In this document: positions 47,702-56,818 of the stretch, one piece after another | How the letters are laid out: each line of letters opens with the position of its first letter | Position numbering within the stretch: the first letter of the stretch is position 1 | Origin: Streptomyces sp. 71268 | Lineage (GTDB): Bacteria; Actinomycetota; Actinomycetes; Streptomycetales; Streptomycetaceae | Assembly (NCBI RefSeq): GCF_029392895.1 | Contig: NZ_CP114200.1 | Coordinates: forward strand, 587,501 to 651,500 | DNA: 64,000 nt | Direction: 5' to 3' | Notes under the pieces: model-generated | Told to the model about the DNA's origin: nothing | The model's database searches: none | What the model saw: the letters and a program-made list of their open reading frames with translations, nothing else | Translations under genes and position numbers: made by a program

Positions 47702-48397
47702 CTAGCGTCCGGCCGAGGCGGTGGGTGGTGGTTGGCACACCGAGCGCAGGCCGCGTGCGAGGGCCACGCCGTGCAAGCCGTCCAGCGCGTGGTTCCGGTG
47801 CGCGCGGGCGGCCTCGGACAGCAGCACGAGGGGGCACGGCCAGGCTGTGCGGGCGGGCTCGGCGGCGGCGATGGCGCGGACGAGGCCGCCGTTGATCCGG
47901 CTGATCTCCGCCCGGACCTCGGCCAGGTCGGGTCGTTCCGTCGGCGCCGAGGCCGGCGCGGCACGCCACTGGCGGTGCAGCGCGCGTTGGACGACCTTGT
48001 TCGCCTCGATCTGGTCGCGGAAGACGGCGACCGTCGCCACCGGGTCGCCGCCCACCTCGCCCGCCTGCCGGGCGACGTCCGCCAGAACCTGTCGTTCGCG
48101 CTCCGGGTCGTCGATGGACTGCCCGGTCCCCCACTTCGCCGCGGCCACCAGGTCGGCGGTCCGCAGCCGCCGCGCCGACAGCTCGGCCAGCGGTCGCAGC
48201 GCGCGGCGCGTCCCGGCCCCGGCCGACGCGGCCCGTCCCGTGGCCTCGGCGACAACTGCCGCACTCGACGCGTCCGTTGGGCCACGGTCGTACGCCGGTG
48301 CGGTCGTCGCCGCCCGGGGCGCGGCGGCGAGCGCGAGCGCGGTGAGGACGCCGATCGCCACGGCACGGAAGCGGGGCACGGCACGCACCGCGCGCAT
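47702..48397 (-). CDS. secreted chorismate mutase (AroQ gamma class)
   Basis: The 231-residue protein has an N-terminal signal peptide (FRAVAIGVLTALALAAAPRA) and a helical chorismate mutase domain of the secreted gamma type: SARRLRTADLVAAAKWGTGQSIDDPERERQVLADVARQAGEVGGDPVATVAVFRDQIEANKVVQRALHRQWRA matches the Mycobacterium tuberculosis Rv1885c pattern, including Arg, Lys and Arg of the active site. It converts chorismate to prephenate outside the cytoplasm, a reaction whose secreted role is unclear in general. The ATG at 48397 overlaps the stop of the deazaflavin oxidoreductase gene as TGATG. Confidence 0.85.
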   Translation of the reverse strand: MRAVRAVPRFRAVAIGVLTALALAAAPRAATTAPAYDRGPTDASSAAVVAEATGRAASAGAGTRRALRPLAELSARRLRTADLVAAAKWGTGQSIDDPERERQVLADVARQAGEVGGDPVATVAVFRDQIEANKVVQRALHRQWRAAPASAPTERPDLAEVRAEISRINGGLVRAIAAAEPARTAWPCPLVLLSEAARAHRNHALDGLHGVALARGLRSVCQPPPTASAGR

Positions 48398-48897
48398 CAG
48401 GTTCCCGCCCCCGCTGGCGGTGTGCCGGCCGGCCCGGTCGCGGGCGTGGGCGTGGGCTCCAGCACGAGGACGGGGATCACGCGATCGGTCTTCTCCTGGT
48501 ACTCGGCGTACGGCGGGTACGCGGCGACCGCCCGCTCCCACCAGGCGGCCCTCTCGTCCCCGGTGACCTCACGGGCCGTCATGTCCCGGCGTACGGCACC
48601 GTCCTGCAGCTCCACGTGCGGGCCCGAGGTGACGTTGGCGTACCAGAGCGGGTGACGCGGGGAGCCGCCGTTCGATGCGACGGCCGCGTACCGCCCCTCG
48701 TGCTCCACGCGCATCAGCGGGATCTTGCGGATCCTGCCGCTCCGGACGCCGCGCGTCGTGAGGATGACGACGGGCAGGCCCGTGTCCCACAGCGTCACGC
48801 CCCGCGTGCCGCCCGAACTCTCGTACAGCTCGACCTGTTCGCGCACCCACCGCACCGGATGCGGTGCGTACTCGCCCTCAAGCGGCATCGCCTTCAC
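48397..48897 (-). CDS. deazaflavin (F420)-dependent nitroreductase family protein, Ddn-like
   Basis: The 166-residue protein matches the DDN/DUF385 family: [54 protein letters not shown]... VELQDG... [30 protein letters not shown]. These split-barrel enzymes bind F420 and reduce various substrates, such as nitroimidazoles or quinones. It is cytoplasmic. Its stop overlaps the start of the secreted chorismate mutase gene (TGATG), so the two are translationally coupled. Confidence 0.9.
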   Translation of the reverse strand: MKAMPLEGEYAPHPVRWVREQVELYESSGGTRGVTLWDTGLPVVILTTRGVRSGRIRKIPLMRVEHEGRYAAVASNGGSPRHPLWYANVTSGPHVELQDGAVRRDMTAREVTGDERAAWWERAVAAYPPYAEYQEKTDRVIPVLVLEPTPTPATGPAGTPPAGAGT

Positions 48898-48958
48898 CCC
48901 TCGTCGCCGACGGTCGTGTGGGGTAGCTCACCACAGGCGCCGCGCGATCGCACCCCCG

Positions 48959-51241
48959 CTAGCCGTCGCGCGGGGGCTCGCCGCCGTGCAGGGCGGCCGC
49001 CTGGCGGTAGACGGCGACCGCCTCCTCGTGGCGGCCGAGCCGCTCCAGGCACTGGGCCTCGTCGTTGCGGCTGGCCAGGGTGTCCGGGTGGTCGGGGCCG
49101 AGGACGCGGGCGCGGGCCGCGGCGACCTCGTGGTAGGCCGTCAGCGCGTCCGGCCAACGGTCGAGCCAGCCCAGGCAGACGGCCACCTCGCGGCGGCTGA
49201 CCAGGGTGTCCGGATGGTCGCGGCCGAGGACGCGCTCGCGGACGGCGCACACGTCCCGGGCCTCGGCCAGCGCCTCCTCCCAGCGCCCGAGGCGGCCGAG
49301 GTTGACGCCGAGGCCGTGTCGGGCGCGCAGGGTCTCCGGGTCGTCGGCGCCGTGCACGCGCGCCCGGTCCGCGGCCAGGGCCTGGTAGAGCGCGAGGGCC
49401 TCCTCGCTGCGGCCCAGCCGGCCGAGGCTGATGCCCACCTCGTAGCGGGCGGCCAGGGTGTCCGGGTGGTCGGCGCCGAGCGCCTCCTCGCGGGCTGCGG
49501 CCACCTCGCGGTAGGCGCGCAGGGCCTCGTCGGAGCGGCCGAGCTGGCCGAGCGCGTAGGCCACCTCGTACCGGGTGACGAGGGTGTCCGGGTGCAGGGC
49601 GCCCAGCACCCTGGACCGGGCGTCGGCCACCTCCCGCGCCATGCGGTACGACTCCTCCAGGCGGCCGAGGCGGCTGAGGTTGAAGGCCAGGTTGTGCCGA
49701 CAGCGCAGGGTGTCGGGGTGGTCGGGGCCCATGACGCGCTCGCGGGCGGCGAGTACGACGCCGTAGACCTCGTGCGCCTCCTGGTGGCGGCCGAGTTGGC
49801 TGAGCACGTACGCGCTCTCCTGGCGGGCCGCGAGGGTCTCGGGGTGTTCCGGGCCGAGGACGCGGTCGCGGCCCTCGGCCACCCGCCCGTACTCGCGCAG
49901 CGCCTCGGCCGGCTGCCCGAGCCGGCTGAGCGTGAACGCGACCTCGTACCGGCTGGCCAGCGTGTCGGGGTGGTCGGGGCCGAGCGCCCGCTCCCGCTCG
50001 GCGGCCACCGCGCGGTGCACCTCGGCCGCGTCCTCCCAGCGGCCGAGACGGGCGAAGCTGAGCCCGGCGTGGTGGCGGATGGCGAGTCGGTCGAGCACGC
50101 CCGGGGGCGGGGTGGGGCGCTTCTGCTCGGGGCCGGGCGGGGCCTCGGACAGGTTGGCGTGGGGGCCGGTCCACGCGCCAGTGAGTCCCGCGGTGCGGTC
50201 CAGCGGCTGCTCGACGACCGTGCCGCTGCCCATGGCCTTGGTGCCGGTGGTGATGTGGCGCGCCCACCGCGGCAGGTCGGGGTCGACGTCCGGGGCGCCG
50301 CCGACCGGGGCGGTGGCCGGGCCGACGGCGACGCGGGCGGCGGGGGCGGCGGGGGGCAGTTGGCCGGCCGCCGTCATCCTGGCGCGGCTGGCGGCGATGC
50401 GGGTGGCGAGCGTGGCCGCGTCGCCCGGGCGCCGCTCCGGGTCCTTGGCCAGCAGGTCAAGGACGACGTCCGCGAACGGCGTGGGCAGCTCTGGGCGGTG
50501 GACGCGCGGGGGCTGCGGCGGGGTGTCGCGGTGGCCGACGAGCACCGCCCAGGCGTCGTCGTGGTCGAACGGCGGGACGCCGGTGGCCAGTTCGTAGAGC
50601 ACGCAGCCGAGCGAGTACAGGTCGCTGCGGTGGTCCACCAGGCCGCCGGCGATCTGCTCGGGCGACATGTAGTGCGGGGTGCCCATGGCGATGCCGGTGC
50701 CGGTCAGCCGGGAGGTGTAGCCGATGTCGTGGCCGAGGCGCGCGATGCCGAAGTCGCAGATCTTCACCGTGCCGTCGGTCAGCCGCATGATGTTGGCGGG
50801 CTTCAGGTCGCGGTGCACGATGCCCTGCCGGTGGGTGTAGGCCAGGGCGTCGCTGACCTGCTCGGCGATGTCCACCGTGTCGGCCACGGGCAGCGGGTGC
50901 GGCTGGCTGTCGTCGAGGAGCTGGCTGAGGTTGCGCCCTTCGAGCAGCTCCATCACGAGGTAGAGGATGCCCTCGTACTCGCCGAAGTCGTGCACCACGG
51001 TCACCCCGCGGTGCTGGAGCGCCGCGGCCACCCGCGCCTCGCGGCGGAAGCGTTCGCGCAGCACTGGCAGGTAGGAGGCGTCGTGCTGGGGGCCTATCGG
51101 CTTGAGGCACTTGACGGCGACGAGGCGGCCGAGCGAGGTGTCGCGGGCCCGCCACACTTCGCCCATGCCGCCCCGCCCGATGATGTCGAGAAGCTGGTAC
51201 CGGCCCTGGATCAGCCTGGTGTCCGCCATCGAATCCGCCAT
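48959..51241 (-). CDS. Ser/Thr protein kinase with about nine TPR repeats
   Basis: The 760-residue protein has an N-terminal PknB-like kinase domain (about 12-275: GRGGMGEVW, catalytic Lys44 in VAVKCL, HRDLKPAN at 143-150, DFG 163-165, GTPHYMSPEQ), followed from about 360 by eight full copies plus one partial of a 42-residue kinesin-light-chain-type TPR (ERVLGPDHPDTLASRYEVA-like). No membrane segment is present, so it is probably soluble. TPRs likely recruit substrates or partners. The ATG at 51241 is taken as start; an in-frame ATG at 51229 is nearly equivalent. The DNA of the TPR part is a degenerate array of about 126-bp units. Confidence 0.92.
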   Translation of the reverse strand: MADSMADTRLIQGRYQLLDIIGRGGMGEVWRARDTSLGRLVAVKCLKPIGPQHDASYLPVLRERFRREARVAAALQHRGVTVVHDFGEYEGILYLVMELLEGRNLSQLLDDSQPHPLPVADTVDIAEQVSDALAYTHRQGIVHRDLKPANIMRLTDGTVKICDFGIARLGHDIGYTSRLTGTGIAMGTPHYMSPEQIAGGLVDHRSDLYSLGCVLYELATGVPPFDHDDAWAVLVGHRDTPPQPPRVHRPELPTPFADVVLDLLAKDPERRPGDAATLATRIAASRARMTAAGQLPPAAPAARVAVGPATAPVGGAPDVDPDLPRWARHITTGTKAMGSGTVVEQPLDRTAGLTGAWTGPHANLSEAPPGPEQKRPTPPPGVLDRLAIRHHAGLSFARLGRWEDAAEVHRAVAAERERALGPDHPDTLASRYEVAFTLSRLGQPAEALREYGRVAEGRDRVLGPEHPETLAARQESAYVLSQLGRHQEAHEVYGVVLAARERVMGPDHPDTLRCRHNLAFNLSRLGRLEESYRMAREVADARSRVLGALHPDTLVTRYEVAYALGQLGRSDEALRAYREVAAAREEALGADHPDTLAARYEVGISLGRLGRSEEALALYQALAADRARVHGADDPETLRARHGLGVNLGRLGRWEEALAEARDVCAVRERVLGRDHPDTLVSRREVAVCLGWLDRWPDALTAYHEVAAARARVLGPDHPDTLASRNDEAQCLERLGRHEEAVAVYRQAAALHGGEPPRDG

Positions 51242-51516
51242 CGGCTGCCGTCGCCCCCGTCGTGTGTCGCCGTGCCTCCCCTGTCCGTCCAGTATGGCCG
51301 CCGGGCCGAGCGGCACGCAGGCGAGTAAGGGGCGGCTGCGCTGGTGTCGGCCGTGTGACCGCCCCGGCGGGGCCAGCGGCTTGCGATTGCCGGCCTGTGT
51401 AGCCGGGTACACGGTCCGCGCGTCGCCGGGTGCCGTGCGGGTCAGGGCCGTGGCCGGCGGCGCGTATGGTCGGCCAGGGAGCCGTGTCGTACGGCTAACG
51501 AACAGATGGAGGAGCC

Positions 51517-51663
51517 ATGTCGGGCTTGCTGAGTCGCATCAAGGCGTTCGCGAGCAGCCCCCAGGGGCGCAAGCTGGTCACGGAGGGCAAGCGCGCGGCG
51601 TCCGATCCCCGCAAGCGGGCCCAGGCCCAGCAGCTTCTGCGCCGGCTGCGGGGCCGACGCTAG
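51517..51663 (+). CDS. 48-residue basic protein of unknown function
   Basis: A short gene starts at ATG 51517 six bases after GGAGGAG and encodes 48 residues (MSGLLSRIKAFASSPQGRKLVTEGKRAASDPRKRAQAQQLLRRLRGRR). It is Lys/Arg-rich and amphipathic-helical. A good ribosome-binding site and a perfect hairpin terminator right after the stop support a real gene. Similar short, basic proteins are common as conserved hypotheticals in streptomycetes. Function unknown; nucleic-acid binding is a guess. Confidence 0.8.
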   Translation: MSGLLSRIKAFASSPQGRKLVTEGKRAASDPRKRAQAQQLLRRLRGRR

Positions 51664-52416
51664 GGCGCCATGCGCCGCCTCGCGCCGGCGTGAGGCGGCG
51701 CGTGGCGGCCGGATGGGCGCGTACGCGTACGCCGGTGGGTGCTCCGGGTGCGAGGGCGGCGGCAGGTCGCGCCGGAGTCTGTGCGGCGCGCGCCTCGGCG
51801 CGCCCGCCGTGCGCGCGGGACAACCGGGCGACGGCCGCCGGGCCGGGCCCGGACCGGCGCCGTCACGCGCCGGGCCCGCCTTGCCCCCGAGAGCGTACGC
51901 CGGGCGCGGTCGCGCGCCTGCCCGTCGCGGTCCGCGCCAGCGCCGGTCCGCCCCGTACCGTGCCCGGCAGAGCGAGGCCCGCGCGGAGGAACCCGGACAT
52001 TCGGCCGCTGGCCGGGGCAGAGCAGCGCGTACCGGATACCACGCACATCTCCCCCGGCACACACACCGGCCCCCACGGCCACCGTCAGTTGTGACACGCG
52101 TTACCGCCGTGGCCCGGGGGCCGCGCGGCTCGGGCACGGACGTGGGGTGTTTCGTCCGTGGCGGGCACGGCAGCGCTACGTCCGTGTCACACGCCCGCAT
52201 CAGTGTGGTCCGACGCGCCCGAAGGGGCTGCAGGACAAAGGTTCGATGCCCAAGACTCGGTGAGCCAGTCAAGCGCGGACCGCCGCCCCTCGCGGGAGGG
52301 GCCGCGCCCGTCGGGCCGAGGCGAAGCACCGGGGCGTCGGCGCGGAACGGGCACGTCGGCGCGGGCCGATCACGGGCTCAGGCGGCGGACGCGCGCACGT
52401 CATCAACGGAGGACGC
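51664..52416. other. long intergenic region upstream of the AraC gene
   Basis: This 753-base stretch has no gene I can support. After the hairpin terminator at 51672-51701 it is GC-rich with no recognisable RNA or repeat. It presumably contains the promoter of the AraC-family gene. It is the longest non-coding stretch in the window. Confidence 0.4.
51672..51701 (+). terminator. hairpin terminator after the 48-residue gene
   Basis: GCGCCGCCTC (51672-51681) pairs perfectly with GAGGCGGCGC (51692-51701), 10 bp with a 10-base loop, starting eight bases past the stop. Confidence 0.8.
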
Positions 52417-53550
52417 GTGACGTACAGCTTCCAGCACGGGGACGATCTGCCGCGGGAAGAGCGGTTCGATTGGTGGTGCGAGGTGAGCAATCGCACCGTG
52501 TCACCGGCTCGTGTCAGCAGTGAGCACGTGAACGACTTCTCTGCCCACCTAGAAACGCTCGCCCTGGGCGGTGCGCGCCTCACCTCCCTGGTCTTCTCAC
52601 CGGTCAGGGCGCAGCGCACCGCCGCGCTCATCAACGGCAGCGACCCCGAGGAGTACGAACTCGTACTCGCGGTCCAGCACGAGCAGCGCGTCTCGCAGCG
52701 GCGCCGCGACATCCTGCTGGCCGCCGGCGAGTTCGCGCTGCGCAGCACGTCGCACCCCTACGACTGCCACACGCCCGACGGCGGCGGGGCGGGGCGGGCG
52801 GACTCCCGGGTGCTGGCCCTGCAACTGCCGCGCGGAGTGCTGCCGTTAGCCAGCGACCGGGTGGACCGCTTACTGGTGCGCAACATGTCGGCCACGCACG
52901 GCACGGGTGCGGTGCTCGCCGACTTCCTGCGCAGCGTGTTGCGGCAGGGGCCGGCGCTGACGCCTGTGGCAGCGCAGCGGATCGGCGCGACGGCGGTGGA
53001 ACTGGCCGCGTCCGTCTTCGCGCACTACCTCGACGCCGAGGCCCACTTCCCGCCGGAGGCGCGCCATCGGATGCTGTTGGCGCGCATCGAGCGCTTCATC
53101 GAAGAGAACCTTCCGCATCCGCACCTGACCCCGGCGACCATCGCCGCGCACCACCACATCTCGCTGCGGTTCCTGCACGCCCTCTTCCGCGCGCGACAGC
53201 GCACCGTGGCCGCGACCATCCGGCACCGCCGGCTGGAGCGCTGCCGTGCCGACCTGGCCGACGCGCGGTGGCGCGCGGTGCCCATCCAGGCCATCGCCGC
53301 GCGCTGGGGGTACACCGACGCGGCGGGCTTCAGCCGCGCCTTCCGCGCCGCGTACGGGATGGCGCCCAGCGACTTCCGCCACCGCGCCGACCGGGAGGGG
53401 CAACGCGTGCCGCGCGGGCCGAGTTGGGGCCCGGGCGGGTCGGGCGCGGCCTACCGGCGGCACGAGTCGGGGCAGGCCCCGCGCTCCCGGCGCGCGGACG
53501 ACGGCCCGGCGGGTGGCACCGGCCCGCGGCGCTTCCCCCGCTGGTCGTGA
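52417..53550 (+). CDS. AraC-family transcriptional regulator
   Basis: The 377-residue protein has an N-terminal AraC-binding-like domain (about 10-200, including the region YELVLAVQHEQRVSQRRRDILLAAGEFALRSTSHPYDC) and a C-terminal double helix-turn-helix (about 230-330: IERFIEENLPHPHLTPATIAAHHHISLRFLHALFRARQRTVAATIRHRRLERCRADLADARWRAVPIQAIAARWGYTDAAGFSRAFRAAYGMAPSDFR). A Pro/Arg-rich tail follows. It resembles regulators that sense small molecules; no target gene is adjacent. The GTG at 52417 begins the conserved region. Confidence 0.9.
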   Translation: MTYSFQHGDDLPREERFDWWCEVSNRTVSPARVSSEHVNDFSAHLETLALGGARLTSLVFSPVRAQRTAALINGSDPEEYELVLAVQHEQRVSQRRRDILLAAGEFALRSTSHPYDCHTPDGGGAGRADSRVLALQLPRGVLPLASDRVDRLLVRNMSATHGTGAVLADFLRSVLRQGPALTPVAAQRIGATAVELAASVFAHYLDAEAHFPPEARHRMLLARIERFIEENLPHPHLTPATIAAHHHISLRFLHALFRARQRTVAATIRHRRLERCRADLADARWRAVPIQAIAARWGYTDAAGFSRAFRAAYGMAPSDFRHRADREGQRVPRGPSWGPGGSGAAYRRHESGQAPRSRRADDGPAGGTGPRRFPRWS

Positions 53551-53748
53551 CCGCGACCGACGCCGCGCGGGCCACGTCCAGGGCGCGGCACGGGCGCGGT
53601 CGTGCACTCCTGTGGGCGCGCGGTGCGCCGGGCCCGGCGGGTGGCGGCCCGGGGCTTCTCACCCGATCGGCCGGTTCCGCGGGGGCATCGGCGGCGGGTT
53701 CGTCACGCGGGGGAATAGCCACCCCCCGCGCGTGGCTTGATCTCCGAC

Positions 53749-54180
53749 ATGACCGCTACCTCGTACGATCCGCGCACGCTGCTCGCCGAAAGCCGGCTCG
53801 GTGTCCTCGCGACCATCAAGTCGGACGGCCGCCCGCAGCTCTCGCCCGTGATGCCCTTCTACGACCGGGAGGCCGAGGTCCTCTACGTCTCGATGACCGA
53901 GGGCCGGGCCAAGACGGCCAACCTGCGACGTGACCCGCGCGCGGCCCTGGAGGTCACCGGCCCCGACGGGTTCGCGTGGGCCACCGCCGAGGGCACCGTG
54001 ACGCTGGTCGGGCCGGGCAGCGACCCGCACGGCGTCGAGGTCGAGGCGCTGGTGGACTACTACCGCCGCGCGGCCGGGGAGCATCCGAACTGGGAGGAGT
54101 ACCGATCGGTGATGGTCTCCGACCGCAGGGTGCTGATGAGGATGGCGGTCGAGCGCGTCTACGGCGAGAAGATCCGCTGA
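53749..54180 (+). CDS. PPOX-fold F420/FMN-dependent oxidoreductase family protein
   Basis: The 143-residue split-barrel protein (LLAESRLGVLATIKSDGRPQLSPVMPFYDREAEVLYVSMTEGRAKTANLRRDPRAALEVTGPDGFAWATAEGTVTLVG... EYRSVMVSDRRVLMRMAVERVYGEKI) matches the F420-dependent TIGR03618-type branch of the pyridoxamine-5-phosphate-oxidase superfamily. Substrate unknown. Monocistronic, followed by a bidirectional hairpin. Confidence 0.88.
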   Translation: MTATSYDPRTLLAESRLGVLATIKSDGRPQLSPVMPFYDREAEVLYVSMTEGRAKTANLRRDPRAALEVTGPDGFAWATAEGTVTLVGPGSDPHGVEVEALVDYYRRAAGEHPNWEEYRSVMVSDRRVLMRMAVERVYGEKIR

Positions 54181-54195
54181 CGGCCCGTCGCGGCC

Positions 54196-54219
54196 GGCCC
54201 GGGCCAGCGGGCCCGGGCC
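54196..54219. terminator. bidirectional hairpin between PPOX and kinase genes
   Basis: GGCCCGGGCC occurs at 54196-54205 and 54210-54219, pairing as a 10-bp stem with a four-base loop between convergent genes. Confidence 0.7.
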
Positions 54220-54237
54220 GTTCGCGGCACCGGGAGG

Positions 54238-56061
54238 TCACTCCTGTCCGGCGCCGCCGTCGCCGATGTCGTCCCAGTGCGGGATCGGCCGTGGCGGTTC
54301 GAGCACGGCGTCGGCGTAGTCGCCGTCAGCGACCTCGATCTTCATGGTGCGGCTCGCGGAGAAGGCCCAGAACTGGTTCGGCTCGTTCGGTACGGGCAGC
54401 ACGGCGCGCAGTTCCCGTTTGAAGTCCGGGAAGTCGTCGAAGGTGTCGGACCAGGCGCTGAGCTTCGACGGCCCACGGGCCACCACGCCCCCGGGCCGCG
54501 CGCCGTCGTGCAGGCGGACGCGTACGTACTCGCTCCCCGCGAACACCCAGACCTCGTTCGGCACGTCCGGGGTCGGCATGATGGCGTCGATGCCGTCCAG
54601 GAAGTCCGGCCGGCCGGCGAAGGCCTCGGCCCAGTCGCTGAGCGGGCGCGGCCCGGTGAGCAGCGTGTCCGCGTGGGGGTGGCTCGCGCCGACCCTCATC
54701 CGCAGGTACTGGTCGCCGGAGAAGACCCAGTACTGGTCCCGCTGGCCGGGGACGCGCAGCGTCGCGTCGATCTTCTCGGTGAAGCCGGGCGCGCGCTGGA
54801 ACGTGTTGCTCCACCCGCTCAGTGAGGTCGCTGAGGTGGTGTGCCTCTTACGGAACGGGGTTCCGGAGGCCGCGACATCGACCCGGGTGTACTGGTCGGC
54901 GGAGAACAGCCAGTAGGTGCTCGGTGCGGCGTGGCCCAACTCGCCGGGGACGGGCATGACGGCGTCGATCGGCGTCAGTCGCCCGTCGGCGGCCGGGGGT
55001 GCGGCGGGCCGGGTCGCCCCGCCGGTGGGTGTCGTCGCGCCGGCCGCGGCCGACGAACCGTCCGGCGAGCGGCTCACCAGCACCACGGCGACGACCACGC
55101 CCGCCACGAGCGCGCCGATCACGGGGAAGGCCCAGCGCGGCGGCCGGCGGCGCGTGGGCGTGAGTACGGGGAGGGGCGCGGGTGCGGGGTGCGGGCTCGG
55201 GAACACGGCGTCGCGTACGGTGGCGGGCCGCTGCGGGACCTCACCCGCGACGGCGCGCAGGTGCGCCAGGACCGTGGGCGTGAGGGGGCGTTCGGCGGGC
55301 TCCTTGCGTAGCAGGGCCTCGATGAGGGGGCGCAGCGGGCCGACGCTCTGCGGGATCGCGGGCTGGCCGTGGGCCACCGCGTGCAGTATGGCGGCGGCCT
55401 CCGAGCGCTCGAAGGGCGAGCGGCCGGAGACCAGCGCGCACAGGGTGCAGCCCAGCGAGAACAGGTCGCTGGGCGGCCCCACCGGCCGGTCGACCAGGCG
55501 CTCCGGGGCGAGGAACGGGAGGGAGCCGACCACCTCGCCGGGCCCGGTGAGCGAGTCGGTGTCGCTGTCGGTGAGCACCGCGATGCCGAAGTCGCAGAGG
55601 ACGACGTTGCCGTCGGGGCGCAGCAGCACGTTGGCCGGCTTGACGTCCCGGTGCAGCGCGCCGACAGCGTGCACCGCGTCCAGCGCCGCGACGAGTTGGA
55701 GGCCGACCGCGGCGGCCTGAGCCGGTGACAGCGGCCCGTTGGCGGCGAGGTACTCCGCCAGGGACGGGCCCTTGACCAGTTCCATCACGATCCACAGCCG
55801 CCCGTCGTGCTGCACCAGGTCGTAGACGTCCACCACGTGGGGGTGCGAGATCCGGGCCACGGCGCGGGCCTCGCGCATCGCGCGCCGCATCCGGTGGGCG
55901 AGTTCGACCCCCGTGGTGTGCAGGGGGATCTCCTTGATCGCCACGGTACGGCCCAGGAGTTGGTCCGTGGCACGCCACACCGTTCCCATGCCTCCGCTGC
56001 CGATGCGGGCGACGATTACGTATCGGTCAGCGATGGCGCGCTGTTCCCCATTACCAGTCAC
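54238..56061 (-). CDS. transmembrane Ser/Thr kinase with four-repeat hemopexin-like extracellular domain
   Basis: The 607-residue protein has an N-terminal PknB-like kinase (about 13-270: GSGGMGTVW, Lys43, HRDVKPAN at 137-144, DFG 157-159), a Pro-rich linker, one transmembrane helix (310-329) and, after a spacer, four repeats typical of hemopexin blades: IDAVMPVPG...YWLFSADQYTRVDV (365-396), IDATLRVPG...YWVFSGDQYLRMRV (431-457), IDAIMPTPD...VWVFAGSEYVRVRL (491-517) and LRAVLPVPN...FWAFSASRTMKIEV (551-577). Four repeats match a complete hemopexin four-bladed propeller, placed outside the cell. The GTG start at 56061 begins the kinase. The ligand is unknown. Bacterial hemopexin domains occur, but a kinase fusion is unusual to me. 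Confidence 0.9.
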   Translation of the reverse strand: MTGNGEQRAIADRYVIVARIGSGGMGTVWRATDQLLGRTVAIKEIPLHTTGVELAHRMRRAMREARAVARISHPHVVDVYDLVQHDGRLWIVMELVKGPSLAEYLAANGPLSPAQAAAVGLQLVAALDAVHAVGALHRDVKPANVLLRPDGNVVLCDFGIAVLTDSDTDSLTGPGEVVGSLPFLAPERLVDRPVGPPSDLFSLGCTLCALVSGRSPFERSEAAAILHAVAHGQPAIPQSVGPLRPLIEALLRKEPAERPLTPTVLAHLRAVAGEVPQRPATVRDAVFPSPHPAPAPLPVLTPTRRRPPRWAFPVIGALVAGVVVAVVLVSRSPDGSSAAAGATTPTGGATRPAAPPAADGRLTPIDAVMPVPGELGHAAPSTYWLFSADQYTRVDVAASGTPFRKRHTTSATSLSGWSNTFQRAPGFTEKIDATLRVPGQRDQYWVFSGDQYLRMRVGASHPHADTLLTGPRPLSDWAEAFAGRPDFLDGIDAIMPTPDVPNEVWVFAGSEYVRVRLHDGARPGGVVARGPSKLSAWSDTFDDFPDFKRELRAVLPVPNEPNQFWAFSASRTMKIEVADGDYADAVLEPPRPIPHWDDIGDGGAGQE

Positions 56062-56250
56062 TCCGGCACCGTACTCAGGCCGGCCGACGTGGTGTGCGCG
56101 ATGGCCACTCTTCGTATGGGCCCACGAGCCCCTTCGGTCCCAACTCGCGCGCCGCACTGACCGGCCGGCCGGCGTGGGGGGCCGGGAGGCTCTTACGGGG
56201 TCCGGCGGGCCGCGGGCGTGGCGGCCCGCCGAGGGAGGGTGGCTGACGGT

Positions 56251-56781
56251 TCAGTGGCGGGCCGGGGTGGAGATGCCGGTCCCGCTGGGCAGGTCGGCGC
56301 CGAACTGTGCGATCGCCGCGTCCAGGTCGAGCGGCGCCAACGCCTCGCGGGTCACCTCGTCGACCTTGTCCGCGGGCACCAGCCAGCACACCTCGAACTG
56401 CAGACCGTCCGGATCGCTGGCGTACAGCGACTTGGTGGTGCCGTGGTCTATCTCGTGGACCACCTCACCGGCCCGCAGCAACCTGCCACGGACCTGCTGG
56501 AGTTCGGCCAGGGTGTCCACCTCCCACGCCAGGTGCCCGAGCCCCGGACGTCGCCCCGGCCCCGGCCTCGGCGGGGAACTCGGGCCATCGATCCGCATAA
56601 GGGCCAGGTCGTGATCGTTGGTCGACCCCTCGGCCTGTAGGAACGCGGCCTCGGGCACCTTGTCGCCGTCGGCGTGCAGGCGGTGGTTGACGCGGAAGTT
56701 CAGCAGGTCGGCGTAGAAGGCGACGCTGCGTTCGAGGTCACGGACGTAGAGCACGGCGTGGTTGAGACGCTGGACAGGCAT
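56251..56781 (-). CDS. VOC (glyoxalase/dioxygenase superfamily) protein
   Basis: The 176-residue protein has the VOC fold with LNHAVLYVRDLERSVAFYADLLNFRV, ...HDLALMRIDG..., GLGHLAWEVDTLAELQQVRGRL, and YASDPDGLQFEVCWLVP. Metal ligands are His (LNHAVL), His (GLGHLAW) and Glu (FEVCW). These enzymes may cleave aromatics or act on glyoxal-like substrates; the substrate is not clear. The ATG at 56781 follows AGGAGTGAC. A promoter fits upstream (56819-56847). An HxlR regulator gene lies 157 bases upstream in the same direction. Confidence 0.88.
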   Translation of the reverse strand: MPVQRLNHAVLYVRDLERSVAFYADLLNFRVNHRLHADGDKVPEAAFLQAEGSTNDHDLALMRIDGPSSPPRPGPGRRPGLGHLAWEVDTLAELQQVRGRLLRAGEVVHEIDHGTTKSLYASDPDGLQFEVCWLVPADKVDEVTREALAPLDLDAAIAQFGADLPSGTGISTPARH

Positions 56782-56818
56782 GTCACTCCTCGCGTGGTGA
56801 CGAATAGTGCGTTGCCTC

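Noticed and set aside
52226..52270. GGTTCGATGCC sequence resembling a tRNA T-arm
   Set aside because: No matching acceptor stem, anticodon arm or D-arm could be built around it.
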